A stretch of DNA of 16,773 bases from CAZKTO01 sp964555685 (GTDB taxonomy: Bacteria; Chloroflexota; Dehalococcoidia; SHYB01). A program made the position numbers and the translations under genes. Below are positions 1 to 6,494 of this stretch, one piece after another. Under the pieces are notes generated by a model. That model worked only from the letters and a program-made list of their open reading frames with translations. It searched no databases and was not told the origin of the DNA. The stretch spans positions 1-16,773 of the forward strand of contig CAZKTO010000068.1 in the NCBI GenBank assembly GCA_964555685.1, given 5' to 3'. The stretch's first letter is position 1; the number at the start of each line of letters is the position of its first letter.

Positions 1-186
1 CTTCTTGGAGAAGACGAGCTTCCCGTTGACCGTGACCTCGAAGGAGCCCTTGGGACCGGGGATCATGGTGGCGCTGGCCATCTTCCGGTTGAACTCCTTG
101 AGCATCTTCTCCGTCATACTGACGGCGTCGGGCAGGTAGCCTCACTCGACGCAGTAGGTGATGGCGAGGGCGGGCCTGTCAGCCAT
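1..186 (-). CDS. SelW/Rdx-family selenoprotein, C-terminus cut by window edge
   Basis: Reading the minus strand from the ATG at 186, an apparent stop (TGA, 144-142) comes after 14 codons, but the same frame stays open to the window edge. The sequence after it fits the SelW/Rdx thioredoxin-like family: ITYC-V-E-U-GYLPDA, a long helix (VSMTEKMLKEF), then GPKGSFEVTVNG and LVFSKK. The TGA sits exactly at the redox position, giving C12-x-x-U15. Family members carry CxxC or CxxU here. A hairpin suited to a bacterial SECIS follows the TGA. The start is supported by AAGGAG about 7 bases upstream. Sixty-two codons are visible, out of roughly 90-100 usual for the family. The expected role is a small redox protein of unknown substrate. 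Decoding needs SelA/B/C/D elsewhere in the genome. A plain gene finder would miss this gene or start it after the TGA. Confidence 0.85.
111..125 (-). promoter_or_regulatory. SECIS-like hairpin downstream of the UGA codon
   Basis: On the minus strand, CCGTCA and TGACGG form a perfect 6-bp stem closed by the loop GTA. If the last pair opens, the loop is AGTAT. The loop starts about 22 bases after the TGA at 144-142. Bacterial SECIS elements are known as short stem-loops just 3' of UGA, inside the coding region, with a G (often GU) early in the apical loop. This one fits in distance, stem length and loop. The assignment is inferred from structure and context. Confidence 0.65.
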
Positions 187-373
187 GGGGCGCTCCTTCT
201 CATCTGCCTGGGAAGCTGGCAACAGCACACTATAGCAGGCCGGGGACGGCGCCTTCCTGAGCCGAAGCCGCGAGCAGGGCGTGGCGGGAAGCGTGGCGGT
301 CAGCGAAGGGTCTATCTTGTCGAAGGAGGGTTACTGAGGCGTGCATTGCGCGCTAAAGCAGCCTTGTTTCATC

Positions 374-452
374 TTCTCTCTCCCCTGGCGGGAGAGAACC
401 AGAGAGAGGGGGATCACCCTCTCCCTAGCCCTCTCCCGTCGAGGGAGAGGGA
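374..452. repeat. GA/CT-rich double-hairpin repeat
   Basis: Two adjacent inverted repeats: TCTCTCCC (377-384) with GGGAGAGA (390-397), and CCTCTCCC (430-437) with GGGAGAGG (443-450), joined by a CT/GA-rich linker. The second hairpin ends 12 bases from the phosphofructokinase stop codon, so it may also serve as a terminator for that minus-strand gene. A related hairpin lies at 14239-14275. The rest of the gap 187-461 shows no gene I can support. Confidence 0.6.
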
Positions 453-461
453 GTTTAGTGG

Positions 462-1664
462 TCAGCGCACTCCTCTGTAGATCAGCCGGGCGACACGGGG
501 CAGGGGGCCCACCAGCGGCCGCGCGTAGTCGATGAACGCCTCGTTCGGCAGGCCGGTGGCGGTGTCCAGGAACGCCTCGGGCAGGAGGCGCTCGCGGCCC
601 GCGATGGCATCGAGCGGCGCCAGCCCCGTGCCGCACCGGTAGGGTCGCTCCTGCTCGCGCACCAGCGTCACCATACAATCGGACCGGCCCGCGAGGGCGT
701 GGCCGACGGCCACGCGCCCCACCAGCTCGGCCTCGGCGGCGTCCGTCCGGGAGACGCAGGCGACCATCGAGCGCTGGATCGTCCCGGGCTTCTCGAACCG
801 CACGCGGACCTTCAGGCGCTGGGCAAGCCGCCGCGCAAGATACGCGCCGGGGCTCGGGTAGTAGGCGTGGCCGAACTCGTCGACTTGGTCGGGAGCGCCC
901 GAAGCGGCCAGAGGCCCGCGCGGCCCCCGGACCGTCTCGGCCACGACGGCGACGGCGTAGCCGAAGCGCCGGACCGCCTCCTCGATAGCGGCGAGGAGCC
1001 GGCCCTCGTCCACGGGGCGCTCCGGGGTGCAGACGGCGTGCGGGGCATCGCGCTCGTCGCGCCGGACCAGGGCCGAGGCGGCGGCCAGCCAGCCGGCGTT
1101 GCGCCCCATGACCTCGAGCACGGTGACGGGCGCCGCGGCCGAGAGGGCCTCGGCGTCGCGCCCCGCACCCAGGGTCGCCAGGGCGATGAACCGCGCGGCG
1201 CTGCCGTAGCCAGGGCAGTGATCGGTCTCGGGCAGGTCGTTGTCGACGGTCTTGGGTACGCCGACGACGGCGAGGGGCTGGCCGGACGCCCTGGCCGCCT
1301 CCGCCAGGCGGTGCGCGTTCTCCGCCGAGTCGTTCCCGCCGATGCTGAAGAGGAACCGGACGTCATGGCGGCGCAGGACGGCCAGGGCGCCATCGACGTG
1401 AGCGGGGGCGAGATTGCGGCGGGACGAGCCCAGGGCCGCGCCCGGCATCCTGGCGATGGCGGGCCAGAGGCGCCGGGGCTGGCGAGCGAGATCGATCAGG
1501 TCGCCGGCGAGGAGGCCGTCCCACCCCCGGACGGCGCCCAGGATGCCGTCGAAGGCGTCGCGCTCCAGGGCCTCCAGGACGAGGCCGGCGAGGCTGCGGT
1601 TAATGACGGGCGTCGGCCCGCCCGACTGGACGATGAGGGCGCGGCCCCTGGTGCGCCTGGGCAT
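462..1664 (-). CDS. pfp: 6-phosphofructokinase family, probably diphosphate-dependent
   Basis: This 400-residue protein phosphorylates fructose 6-phosphate in glycolysis, in the cytoplasm. The PFK fold is shown by the N-terminal nucleotide loop QSGGPTPVIN (13-22), GGNDS (109-113), the catalytic segment PKTVDND (137-143), TDHCPGYGSAA (147-157) and EVMGRNAGWLA near 185. ATP-dependent enzymes have GGDGS and PGTIDND. Asp in place of Gly in GGND and Lys in place of Gly in PKT are recognised marks of the PPi-using clade, so diphosphate is the likely phosphoryl donor and the reaction is likely reversible. The ATG at 1664 gives the full family N-terminus directly before the loop. There is no good Shine-Dalgarno, but a TACAAT sits at 1679-1674. 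It lies 162 bases downstream of the amidohydrolase gene on the same strand, with no obvious functional link. Confidence 0.9.
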   Translation of the reverse strand: MPRRTRGRALIVQSGGPTPVINRSLAGLVLEALERDAFDGILGAVRGWDGLLAGDLIDLARQPRRLWPAIARMPGAALGSSRRNLAPAHVDGALAVLRRHDVRFLFSIGGNDSAENAHRLAEAARASGQPLAVVGVPKTVDNDLPETDHCPGYGSAARFIALATLGAGRDAEALSAAAPVTVLEVMGRNAGWLAAASALVRRDERDAPHAVCTPERPVDEGRLLAAIEEAVRRFGYAVAVVAETVRGPRGPLAASGAPDQVDEFGHAYYPSPGAYLARRLAQRLKVRVRFEKPGTIQRSMVACVSRTDAAEAELVGRVAVGHALAGRSDCMVTLVREQERPYRCGTGLAPLDAIAGRERLLPEAFLDTATGLPNEAFIDYARPLVGPLPRVARLIYRGVR

Positions 1665-1826
1665 GGCGCATCTATTGTAGTGGCGCGGGGGCGGTCAGCG
1701 CACGGGCCCGCCCGATGGGGAACCAGCGAAACCCGCAGAGGCGCAGCCGGGTACCTCGACAAGTCGGGGTGCGCCCCTGCAGTTGTCCCATGCCAAACGC
1801 CGGGGAAAAGGAGACCGGATCCGAGG

Positions 1827-2984
1827 CTACGCCCCGTGCTTGGGCTCGGGGACCTTGTAGAGATGGACGGCGTTCTCGTTGACGAGCATCTTCACCGTTT
1901 TCTCGGGCAGGCCCTTGAAGTTGCGCTCCATGGTGACGCGGGAGTTGGGCCAGTCGGCGCCGGTGTGGGGGTAGTCCGTGGACCACATGATCTTGTCCAA
2001 GGGGATGCGGTCGAGGTTGGCCATGCCGACGGTATCGATCTGGAAGGTGTTGTAGATCTGCCGCTTGAAGTAGTCGCTGGGCATCATGGGCAGGCGGTCC
2101 ATGCCCGACCAGAAGCGGTGGCGGGAGAAGTTATCATCCGTCTGCTCGAGGAAGAAGGGGATCCAGCCGATGCCGCCCTCGACGAGGAGGAGCCGGAGGC
2201 GCGGGAAGCGATCGAGGATGCCGCGGAAGATGAACTCGCAGACGACGAGGTAGAGGCCGGCGCCGGCGCGGCTGGTGCAGATTTCGAGGAGCGTCTCCAG
2301 GGGGGCGCGGGGGCCTCCGCGCTGCTGGGCGAAGTGGCCGCGGTCGAAGCCGCCGACGTGGACGGCCACGGGGACGTCCATCTCCTGGCAGGTGGCCCAG
2401 AAGAGGTCGTCCTGGTCCGGCTTGGGGTCCAGGGTGCCATTGGGCCAGGCGGAGATGAGGGGCCCCTTCTGGCCGCGCCGGACGCCGTGCTGGAGCTCGG
2501 CCAGGGCGTCCTCGATGCCGCTGTTGGGGATCACGGTCAGGCCGTGGAGCCGGTCCGGGGCGTGGCTGCAGAAATCGGCCAGCCAGTCGTTGTAGGCGCG
2601 GACGCAGGCGAGCTGGAGCTCCGTGTCCTGGGAGTAGGCCTTGGCGCCCAGGAGCGCGACGCTGGGGTAGAGGACCGCCGCGTCGATGCCGTCGATCTGC
2701 ATGTCCAGGAGCCGGGCCTTGGGGTCCCAGGCGCCCTGCCGCATCTCCGTGTGGGACATGCCCGAGAGCCTGTACTGGTTGAAGCTGCGGCCCGAGGCGG
2801 CGGTGAGGCCGATGGGCTGGACGCGCTTGCCGTCCTCGAAGGACCAGCCCTCGCCGCCGGTGGGGAGCGGCACGACCTTGGGGGCGCGGGCCCGGAGGTT
2901 GGCCGGGACTCGCCTCTGCCAGAGGTCGGCCGGCTCGTGCACGTGGGCGTCGGCGTCGACGATCCAGTAGCCCCGGGTGTTCAT
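1827..2984 (-). CDS. amidohydrolase-2 family metal-dependent hydrolase
   Basis: This 385-residue TIM-barrel hydrolase belongs to the amidohydrolase-2 group, which also includes ACMSD-type decarboxylases. Visible features are the metal-binding DAHVHEP near the N-terminus (H14, H16), a barrel His in VAVHVGGF (H209), the segment ILDRFPRLRLLLVEGGIGW (256-274) and a late catalytic Asp in WSTDYPHTGADWP (D337). Length and motif order match a large family of uncharacterised proteins common in soil and groundwater bacteria. The substrate cannot be told from sequence; hydrolysis or decarboxylation of a carboxylated aromatic is one possibility. The ATG at 2984 has GGAGG 6 bases upstream, which fixes the start. 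It is divergent from dnaJ, with about 200 bases between the two starts. Confidence 0.9.
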   Translation of the reverse strand: MNTRGYWIVDADAHVHEPADLWQRRVPANLRARAPKVVPLPTGGEGWSFEDGKRVQPIGLTAASGRSFNQYRLSGMSHTEMRQGAWDPKARLLDMQIDGIDAAVLYPSVALLGAKAYSQDTELQLACVRAYNDWLADFCSHAPDRLHGLTVIPNSGIEDALAELQHGVRRGQKGPLISAWPNGTLDPKPDQDDLFWATCQEMDVPVAVHVGGFDRGHFAQQRGGPRAPLETLLEICTSRAGAGLYLVVCEFIFRGILDRFPRLRLLLVEGGIGWIPFFLEQTDDNFSRHRFWSGMDRLPMMPSDYFKRQIYNTFQIDTVGMANLDRIPLDKIMWSTDYPHTGADWPNSRVTMERNFKGLPEKTVKMLVNENAVHLYKVPEPKHGA

Positions 2985-3049
2985 GGCATGCCTCCGGGCG
3001 CCGTCGGCCCCCGAGCGTCCCCGTGCGCCCCGGGGAGCGGCGCGCCGCT

Positions 3050-3078
3050 ACGATAAACGACCTCGCCCTTCCGCGCAA
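3050..3078 (-). promoter_or_regulatory. possible sigma70-type promoter of the amidohydrolase gene
   Basis: On the minus strand, TTGCGC (3078-3073) and TATCGT (3055-3050) are 17 bases apart. They lie about 65 bases upstream of the amidohydrolase start. Neither box is a strong consensus match. Confidence 0.35.
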
Positions 3079-3119
3079 CCGTTGCCGCCAGCGCTCGGAT
3101 TGGCGAATGCAAGGGTTCC

Positions 3120-3149
3120 TTGTCCTTCTGGAGCGGCGGCGCCTATAAT
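3120..3149 (+). promoter_or_regulatory. sigma70-type promoter of dnaJ
   Basis: TTGTCC (3120-3125) and a perfect TATAAT (3144-3149) are separated by 18 bases. Initiation near 3156 would leave a leader of about 30 bases. No HrcA-type CIRCE inverted repeat is seen, so heat-shock control by HrcA is not supported here. The uvrA promoter has nearly the same layout. Confidence 0.7.
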
Positions 3150-3186
3150 GGGAGATTGGAGGGCCGCGACCCTCCCGCTCCAGACT

Positions 3187-4329
3187 ATGGCCACCACGAA
3201 GCGCGACTACTACGAGGTACTGGGCATCGGCCGGGACGCTACGGAAGAGGACGTCCGGAAGGCGTTCCGCAAGAAGGCCTTTGAGTACCATCCGGACCGG
3301 AACAAGAGCGCCGACGCCGAGGCCAAGTTCAAGGAGGTCAACGAGGCCTACGAGGTGCTGCGGGACGCCGAGCGGCGCTCCCGGTATGACCGGTTCGGCC
3401 ACGCCGCGCCGGCGGCGTCATCGGCGGGCCGGAGCGCCGGCTTCGACGGCTTCGAGAACTTCCCCGGCTTCGGCGACATCTTCGATGCGTTCTTTGGCGG
3501 GACCCGGACCGCGGGCGGCGCCCGGCGCGTCTCCGTGGCCGAGCGCGGCACCGACCTCGCCGTCGATCTCGTCCTCGAGTTCGAGGATGCGGCGTTCGGC
3601 GTCGAGCGCGAGCTGGAGGTCCCCCGGACGGGGCCGTGCGGCCGATGCCGTGGGATGCGCGGCGAGCCTGGCTCCCAGCTCCAGACCTGCGCCTCCTGCC
3701 GCGGCACCGGCGAGGTGCGCCGCGCCGCGCGCAGCGCCTTCGGCCAGTTCATCAATATCGCCGTCTGCTCCGCCTGCGGCGGCGAGGGGCGCATCGTCAC
3801 CAACCCGTGCACTCAGTGCAAGGGGAGCGGTCTCGAGCGCAAGAAGAAGACCATCGCCGTCAAGGTGCCCGGCGGGGTCAGCGCCGGCTCTCAGATCCGG
3901 CTCACGGGCGAGGGCGACGCCGGACGCAACGGCGGGCCTCCGGGCAACCTCTATATCAACATTCGGGTGAAGGAACACCGCCTCTTCGAGCGGCAGCAGG
4001 ACCACACCCTCTACACCCTCCCCATCACCGTGGCCCAGGCCGCCCTGGGGGCGACGCTCGACGTCCCCACCCTCGAGGGCCCCATCTCGCTCAAGGTGCC
4101 TCCCGGCACGCAGCCGGGGACCGTCTTCCGGTTCAAGGGCAAGGGGGTCCCGCACCTGCGGGGCGGCGGCCGCGGCGACCACCTCGTGACCATCGACGTC
4201 GTGATCCCCAAGAGCCTGGACGGGAACCTCAAGAAGCTCTTCCAGCAGCTCGACGAGCTCCTGAAGAAGCCCGACTCCAACAAGAAGGAGCGGGGCATCT
4301 TCGACCGGCTCAAGGACGCGATGAACTAG
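3187..4329 (+). CDS. dnaJ: molecular chaperone DnaJ (Hsp40)
   Basis: This 380-residue co-chaperone stimulates the DnaK ATPase and delivers unfolded clients in the cytoplasm. Domains in order: J domain 6-70 with HPD at 35-37; a Gly/Phe region about 81-105; a zinc-binding domain with all eight cysteines (C151/C154, C168/C171, C194/C197, C208/C211); then the two substrate-binding beta domains and a C-terminal dimerisation part. The first zinc repeat reads CGRCRGMR and lacks its last Gly; the other three are canonical CxxCxGxG. The frame is open further upstream, but the J domain begins right after the ATG at 3187 and the promoter lies between, so the longer start is wrong. There is no clear Shine-Dalgarno. 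grpE and dnaK are not adjacent. The TAG stop is formed by the first bases of a repeat element. Confidence 0.96.
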   Translation: MATTKRDYYEVLGIGRDATEEDVRKAFRKKAFEYHPDRNKSADAEAKFKEVNEAYEVLRDAERRSRYDRFGHAAPAASSAGRSAGFDGFENFPGFGDIFDAFFGGTRTAGGARRVSVAERGTDLAVDLVLEFEDAAFGVERELEVPRTGPCGRCRGMRGEPGSQLQTCASCRGTGEVRRAARSAFGQFINIAVCSACGGEGRIVTNPCTQCKGSGLERKKKTIAVKVPGGVSAGSQIRLTGEGDAGRNGGPPGNLYINIRVKEHRLFERQQDHTLYTLPITVAQAALGATLDVPTLEGPISLKVPPGTQPGTVFRFKGKGVPHLRGGGRGDHLVTIDVVIPKSLDGNLKKLFQQLDELLKKPDSNKKERGIFDRLKDAMN

Positions 4330-4471
4330 AACTGGTTGCAAAAGTGTCATTCCGAGCCGTCAGGCGAGGAATCTGGGGTGGGGAGGTCTTCCTCTCCCCA
4401 GACCCCTCGGCCGCAGACGGCCTCGGGGTGACAGTGACTCGGCCGTTTGGCGAGTTTTGCAATGGGTTCTA
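4327..4471. repeat. 145-bp element with nested inverted repeats, between convergent dnaJ and DUF1385
   Basis: The outer ends TAGAACTGGTTGCAAAA (4327-4343) and TTTTGCAATGGGTTCTA (4455-4471) are 17-bp inverted repeats with three mismatches. Nested inside are TGTCATTCCGAG (4345-4356) and CTCGGGGTGACA (4422-4433), matching at 10 of 12 positions when inverted. A central hairpin joins TCTGGGG (4372-4378) to CCCCAGA (4396-4402). The inner end motif GTCATTC-GAGC followed by GAATCTGGG recurs at 10934. The element lies where two genes converge and probably also ends transcription. No coding content is seen. Confidence 0.75.
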
Positions 4472-4495
4472 GCCGCGGTCGCCCTCCGGCCTCGG

Positions 4496-5413
4496 CTAGC
4501 CCGCCGGCGCGCCTGCGCCGGCCCGCTCCATCTCCCCGTCGGCCCGCAGGGCCTCCTGCATCGCGCTGATGGCCACCTCGATCTGGCGGTCGTCGGGCCG
4601 GCGCGTCGTCAGGCGCTGGAGTAGGAGCCCCGGGACGATGGCCATTCGCGCCAGGGGATGCCGCTCGTGGGCCGCGTTGAACCGGATCACCTCGTAGCTT
4701 ACCGCGGCGATGGCCGGGATGAGCAGCACCCGGGACCCGATGCGCAGCCACAGGTCCGGCCGGCCCAGGAACGCGAAGGTGGCGATGGCCACCACCATGA
4801 CCACCAGGAGGAAGGCCGTGCCGCAGCGCGGGTGCTCCTTGGGGAACGGCCGGACCGACTCCACGGTCAGGGGACGGGCGTGCTCGTTGGCGGCGATGGT
4901 CATGTGCTCGGCGCCGTGGTAGGCGAAGACGCGCCGCATGTCCGGCATCAGGCCCATGAGATAGACGTACGCGAGGAAGATGACGAGGCGAATGCCTCCC
5001 TCGGCCACGTTGCTGAGGACCGCCGAGCCGATGACATCGTCCATGGCGCGGGTGATGAGCAGGGGCACGATGAAGAAGATGCCGATGGCGATGGCGAGGG
5101 AGACGGCCAGCATGCCGCCCGTCGCAAGGGAGGAGAGTTCCTGCTTCTCCTCCCGCTGGTCGGGCTCTTCCAGGGCCACGTTGGCGGAGAACATGAGGGC
5201 CTTGATCCCCAGGGCGAGCGTCTCGGCCAGCACGATGACCCCGCGGACGAGGGGCACGCGCCGCCACCGGCCCGTGTAGATCTGGCTCAGAGGCTCGCAG
5301 TGGGAGCGGATGAGGCCGTTGGGCCGGCGCACGGCCACCGTCACGAACCGCCGTCCGCGGATCATAACCCCTTCGATGACCGCCTGGCCGCCGTAGTTGA
5401 AGCGCTCCGCCAT
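4496..5413 (-). CDS. DUF1385 family membrane protein
   Basis: This 305-residue member of the DUF1385 family has no established function. Diagnostic segments are YGGQAVIEGVMIRG at 7-20, YHGAEHMTIAANEH in the middle, HPRCGTAFLL near 195 and, towards the C-terminus, PGLLLQRLTTRRPDDRQIEVA. Hydrophobic spans are visible at roughly 66-82, 98-119, 139-156, 198-218 and 228-245, so it is an integral membrane protein. In Firmicutes and related phyla the gene also lies just after rpmE (L31), usually followed by prmC and prfA. Here the L31 neighbour is kept, but the window shows only a repeat and dnaJ beyond it. The ATG at 5413 starts directly at the conserved N-terminal motif. A 12-bp palindrome separates it from rpmE. 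Confidence 0.93.
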   Translation of the reverse strand: MAERFNYGGQAVIEGVMIRGRRFVTVAVRRPNGLIRSHCEPLSQIYTGRWRRVPLVRGVIVLAETLALGIKALMFSANVALEEPDQREEKQELSSLATGGMLAVSLAIAIGIFFIVPLLITRAMDDVIGSAVLSNVAEGGIRLVIFLAYVYLMGLMPDMRRVFAYHGAEHMTIAANEHARPLTVESVRPFPKEHPRCGTAFLLVVMVVAIATFAFLGRPDLWLRIGSRVLLIPAIAAVSYEVIRFNAAHERHPLARMAIVPGLLLQRLTTRRPDDRQIEVAISAMQEALRADGEMERAGAGAPAG

Positions 5414-5449
5414 GGCATTGCTTACCGATCAGGCGTCGCAGAAACAACG

Positions 5450-5473
5450 GAGGAGCGAGGCGCCTCGCTCCTC
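5450..5473 (-). terminator. perfect 12-bp palindrome after rpmE, probable terminator or attenuator
   Basis: GAGGAGCGAGGC (5450-5461) is directly followed by its exact inverse complement (5462-5473). On the minus strand the hairpin is followed by CCGTTGTTTCTG, a weak T-rich tail. It sits 20 bases after the rpmE stop and 36 bases before the DUF1385 start, so it may reduce readthrough from the ribosomal-protein genes. Confidence 0.5.
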
Positions 5474-5492
5474 GCCGCCCAGGAGTCGGGGG

Positions 5493-5693
5493 CTACTTGA
5501 GACCGTACCGCCTCTTGAAGCGTCCAACGCGGCCCTCCACGTCCACGATCCGCTGCTCGCCGGTGAAGAAGGGGTGACACCGGCTGCACACCTCGACGCG
5601 GAGCAACGGCTTGGTCGAGCGGGTGACCCACGAGTTGCCGCAGGCGCAATTGACGCGCGACATGGCGTACTCGGGGTGGATCTTGGCTTTCAC
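5493..5693 (-). CDS. rpmE: 50S ribosomal protein L31, zinc-binding type
   Basis: This 66-residue large-subunit protein starts MKAKIHPEY and carries the zinc set C16-A-C18 and C36-S-R-C39, so it is the zinc-containing paralogue type rather than the zinc-free replacement form. HPFFTGEQRIVDVEGRVGRF is the typical C-terminal half. It lies 9 bases after rpmA and is third in the rplU-rpmA-rpmE unit. No zinc-repressor site is recognised in the gap. Confidence 0.96.
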   Translation of the reverse strand: MKAKIHPEYAMSRVNCACGNSWVTRSTKPLLRVEVCSRCHPFFTGEQRIVDVEGRVGRFKRRYGLK

Positions 5694-5702
5694 GGTGCCG
5701 CC

Positions 5703-5963
5703 TCACTTCGTGGGTGGGTAGACGCTGACCCGCCGGCGCAGTTGGGTGGCGGGCTCATACTTGACGACGCCGTCGATGCGGGCCCAGAGGGTGTGGTCGC
5801 GACCCACGCCCACGTTCAGCCCCGGCTGGATCGGCGTGCCGCGCTGGCGCACCAGGATCGCGCCGGCGGTGACGATCTGTCCGTCCGAGCGCTTCACGCC
5901 CAGACGCTGGCCCGCGCTATCACGGCCGAGACGGGTGGTGCCGCCGCCTTTCTTATGGGCCAT
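5703..5963 (-). CDS. rpmA: 50S ribosomal protein L27
   Basis: This 86-residue protein begins MAHKKGGGTTRLGRDSAGQRLGVKR, the conserved N-terminal tail that reaches the peptidyl-transferase centre. The tail starts directly at MAHKKGGG, so the cleavable N-terminal extension seen in Firmicutes is absent. GAILVRQRGTPIQPGLNVG and the GRDHTLWA turn complete the fold. It lies 26 bases after rplU; the L21-L27 pair is one of the most conserved bacterial gene pairs. Confidence 0.97.
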   Translation of the reverse strand: MAHKKGGGTTRLGRDSAGQRLGVKRSDGQIVTAGAILVRQRGTPIQPGLNVGVGRDHTLWARIDGVVKYEPATQLRRRVSVYPPTK

Positions 5964-5989
5964 AACGAGTCCCTCATCTCCGCAGGCGC

Positions 5990-6310
5990 CTACCGCTCGA
6001 TCCGCTCGATCTCGATGCGCGTGTAGAGCTGGCGGTGCCCGCGCATCCGGCGGTAGCGCACCTTGGGCTTGTACTTGAAGACCTTGATCTTCTCGCCCTT
6101 GGGCTCGCCCACGACCTTGGCGACCACCTTGGCGCCCTGGAGGTAGGGCGCGCCCACGGCCACCTGGTCGTCCTGGCTCAAAAGGACTACCTTGTCGATG
6201 CCAACGGTGTCGCCGAGGGCGGAGTCGGCCAGCCGGTCCACGTCCAAGACGTCGCCGGGAGAGACGCGGTACTGCTTGCCGCCCGTTTCGATGATCGCGT
6301 AGGTAGTCAT
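5990..6310 (-). CDS. rplU: 50S ribosomal protein L21
   Basis: This 106-residue protein has the L21 hallmarks: YAIIETGGKQYRVSPGD at the N-terminus, then KVVAKVVGEPKGEKIKVFKYKPK and the basic C-terminal KVRYRRMRGHRQLYTRIEI. It is the first gene of the ribosomal unit and is read from a near-consensus promoter only about 15 bases from the ATG. No Shine-Dalgarno is visible in that short leader. None of the folded L21 leader RNAs known from other phyla could fit in it. Confidence 0.97.
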   Translation of the reverse strand: MTTYAIIETGGKQYRVSPGDVLDVDRLADSALGDTVGIDKVVLLSQDDQVAVGAPYLQGAKVVAKVVGEPKGEKIKVFKYKPKVRYRRMRGHRQLYTRIEIERIER

Positions 6311-6330
6311 GGGGGTGCGCGCAATCTGGA

Positions 6331-6360
6331 ATTATAGCCGCCGCCGCCCTCCGGTGTCAA
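6331..6360 (-). promoter_or_regulatory. consensus sigma70 promoter of rplU-rpmA-rpmE
   Basis: On the minus strand, a perfect TTGACA (6360-6355) and a perfect TATAAT (6336-6331) are 18 bases apart. Transcription would start near 6325, leaving a leader of about 14 bases before the rplU ATG. Confidence 0.85.
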
Positions 6361-6494
6361 CGCGAAACCCGCCCAGCGCAGGGCCATTCGATGTATTCTG
6401 GGGAAGCGCCTCTCTGTGAAGAAGGGGTTCCCAGGACAACCGGAAGGCCCTGGCTGCCCGGCTCCGCCGTCGACGCGTCCCGCCGGAGGGGATG

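Noticed and set aside
1..141. Conventional gene starting after the TGA at 144-142
   Set aside because: It would lose the CxxU motif and the well-placed Shine-Dalgarno; a TGA read as selenocysteine explains the sequence better.
699..3056. 785-codon open frame on the plus strand
   Set aside because: It is antisense to the phosphofructokinase and amidohydrolase genes, crosses their intergenic gap, and has low-complexity composition typical of the opposite strand in GC-rich DNA.
2977..3186. 70-codon N-terminal extension of DnaJ
   Set aside because: The J domain begins just after the ATG at 3187 and the promoter lies inside the extension.
2134..3402. 422-codon minus-strand frame across the dnaJ promoter
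   Set aside because: It overlaps the amidohydrolase and dnaJ in other frames and is Arg/Pro-rich without domain features.
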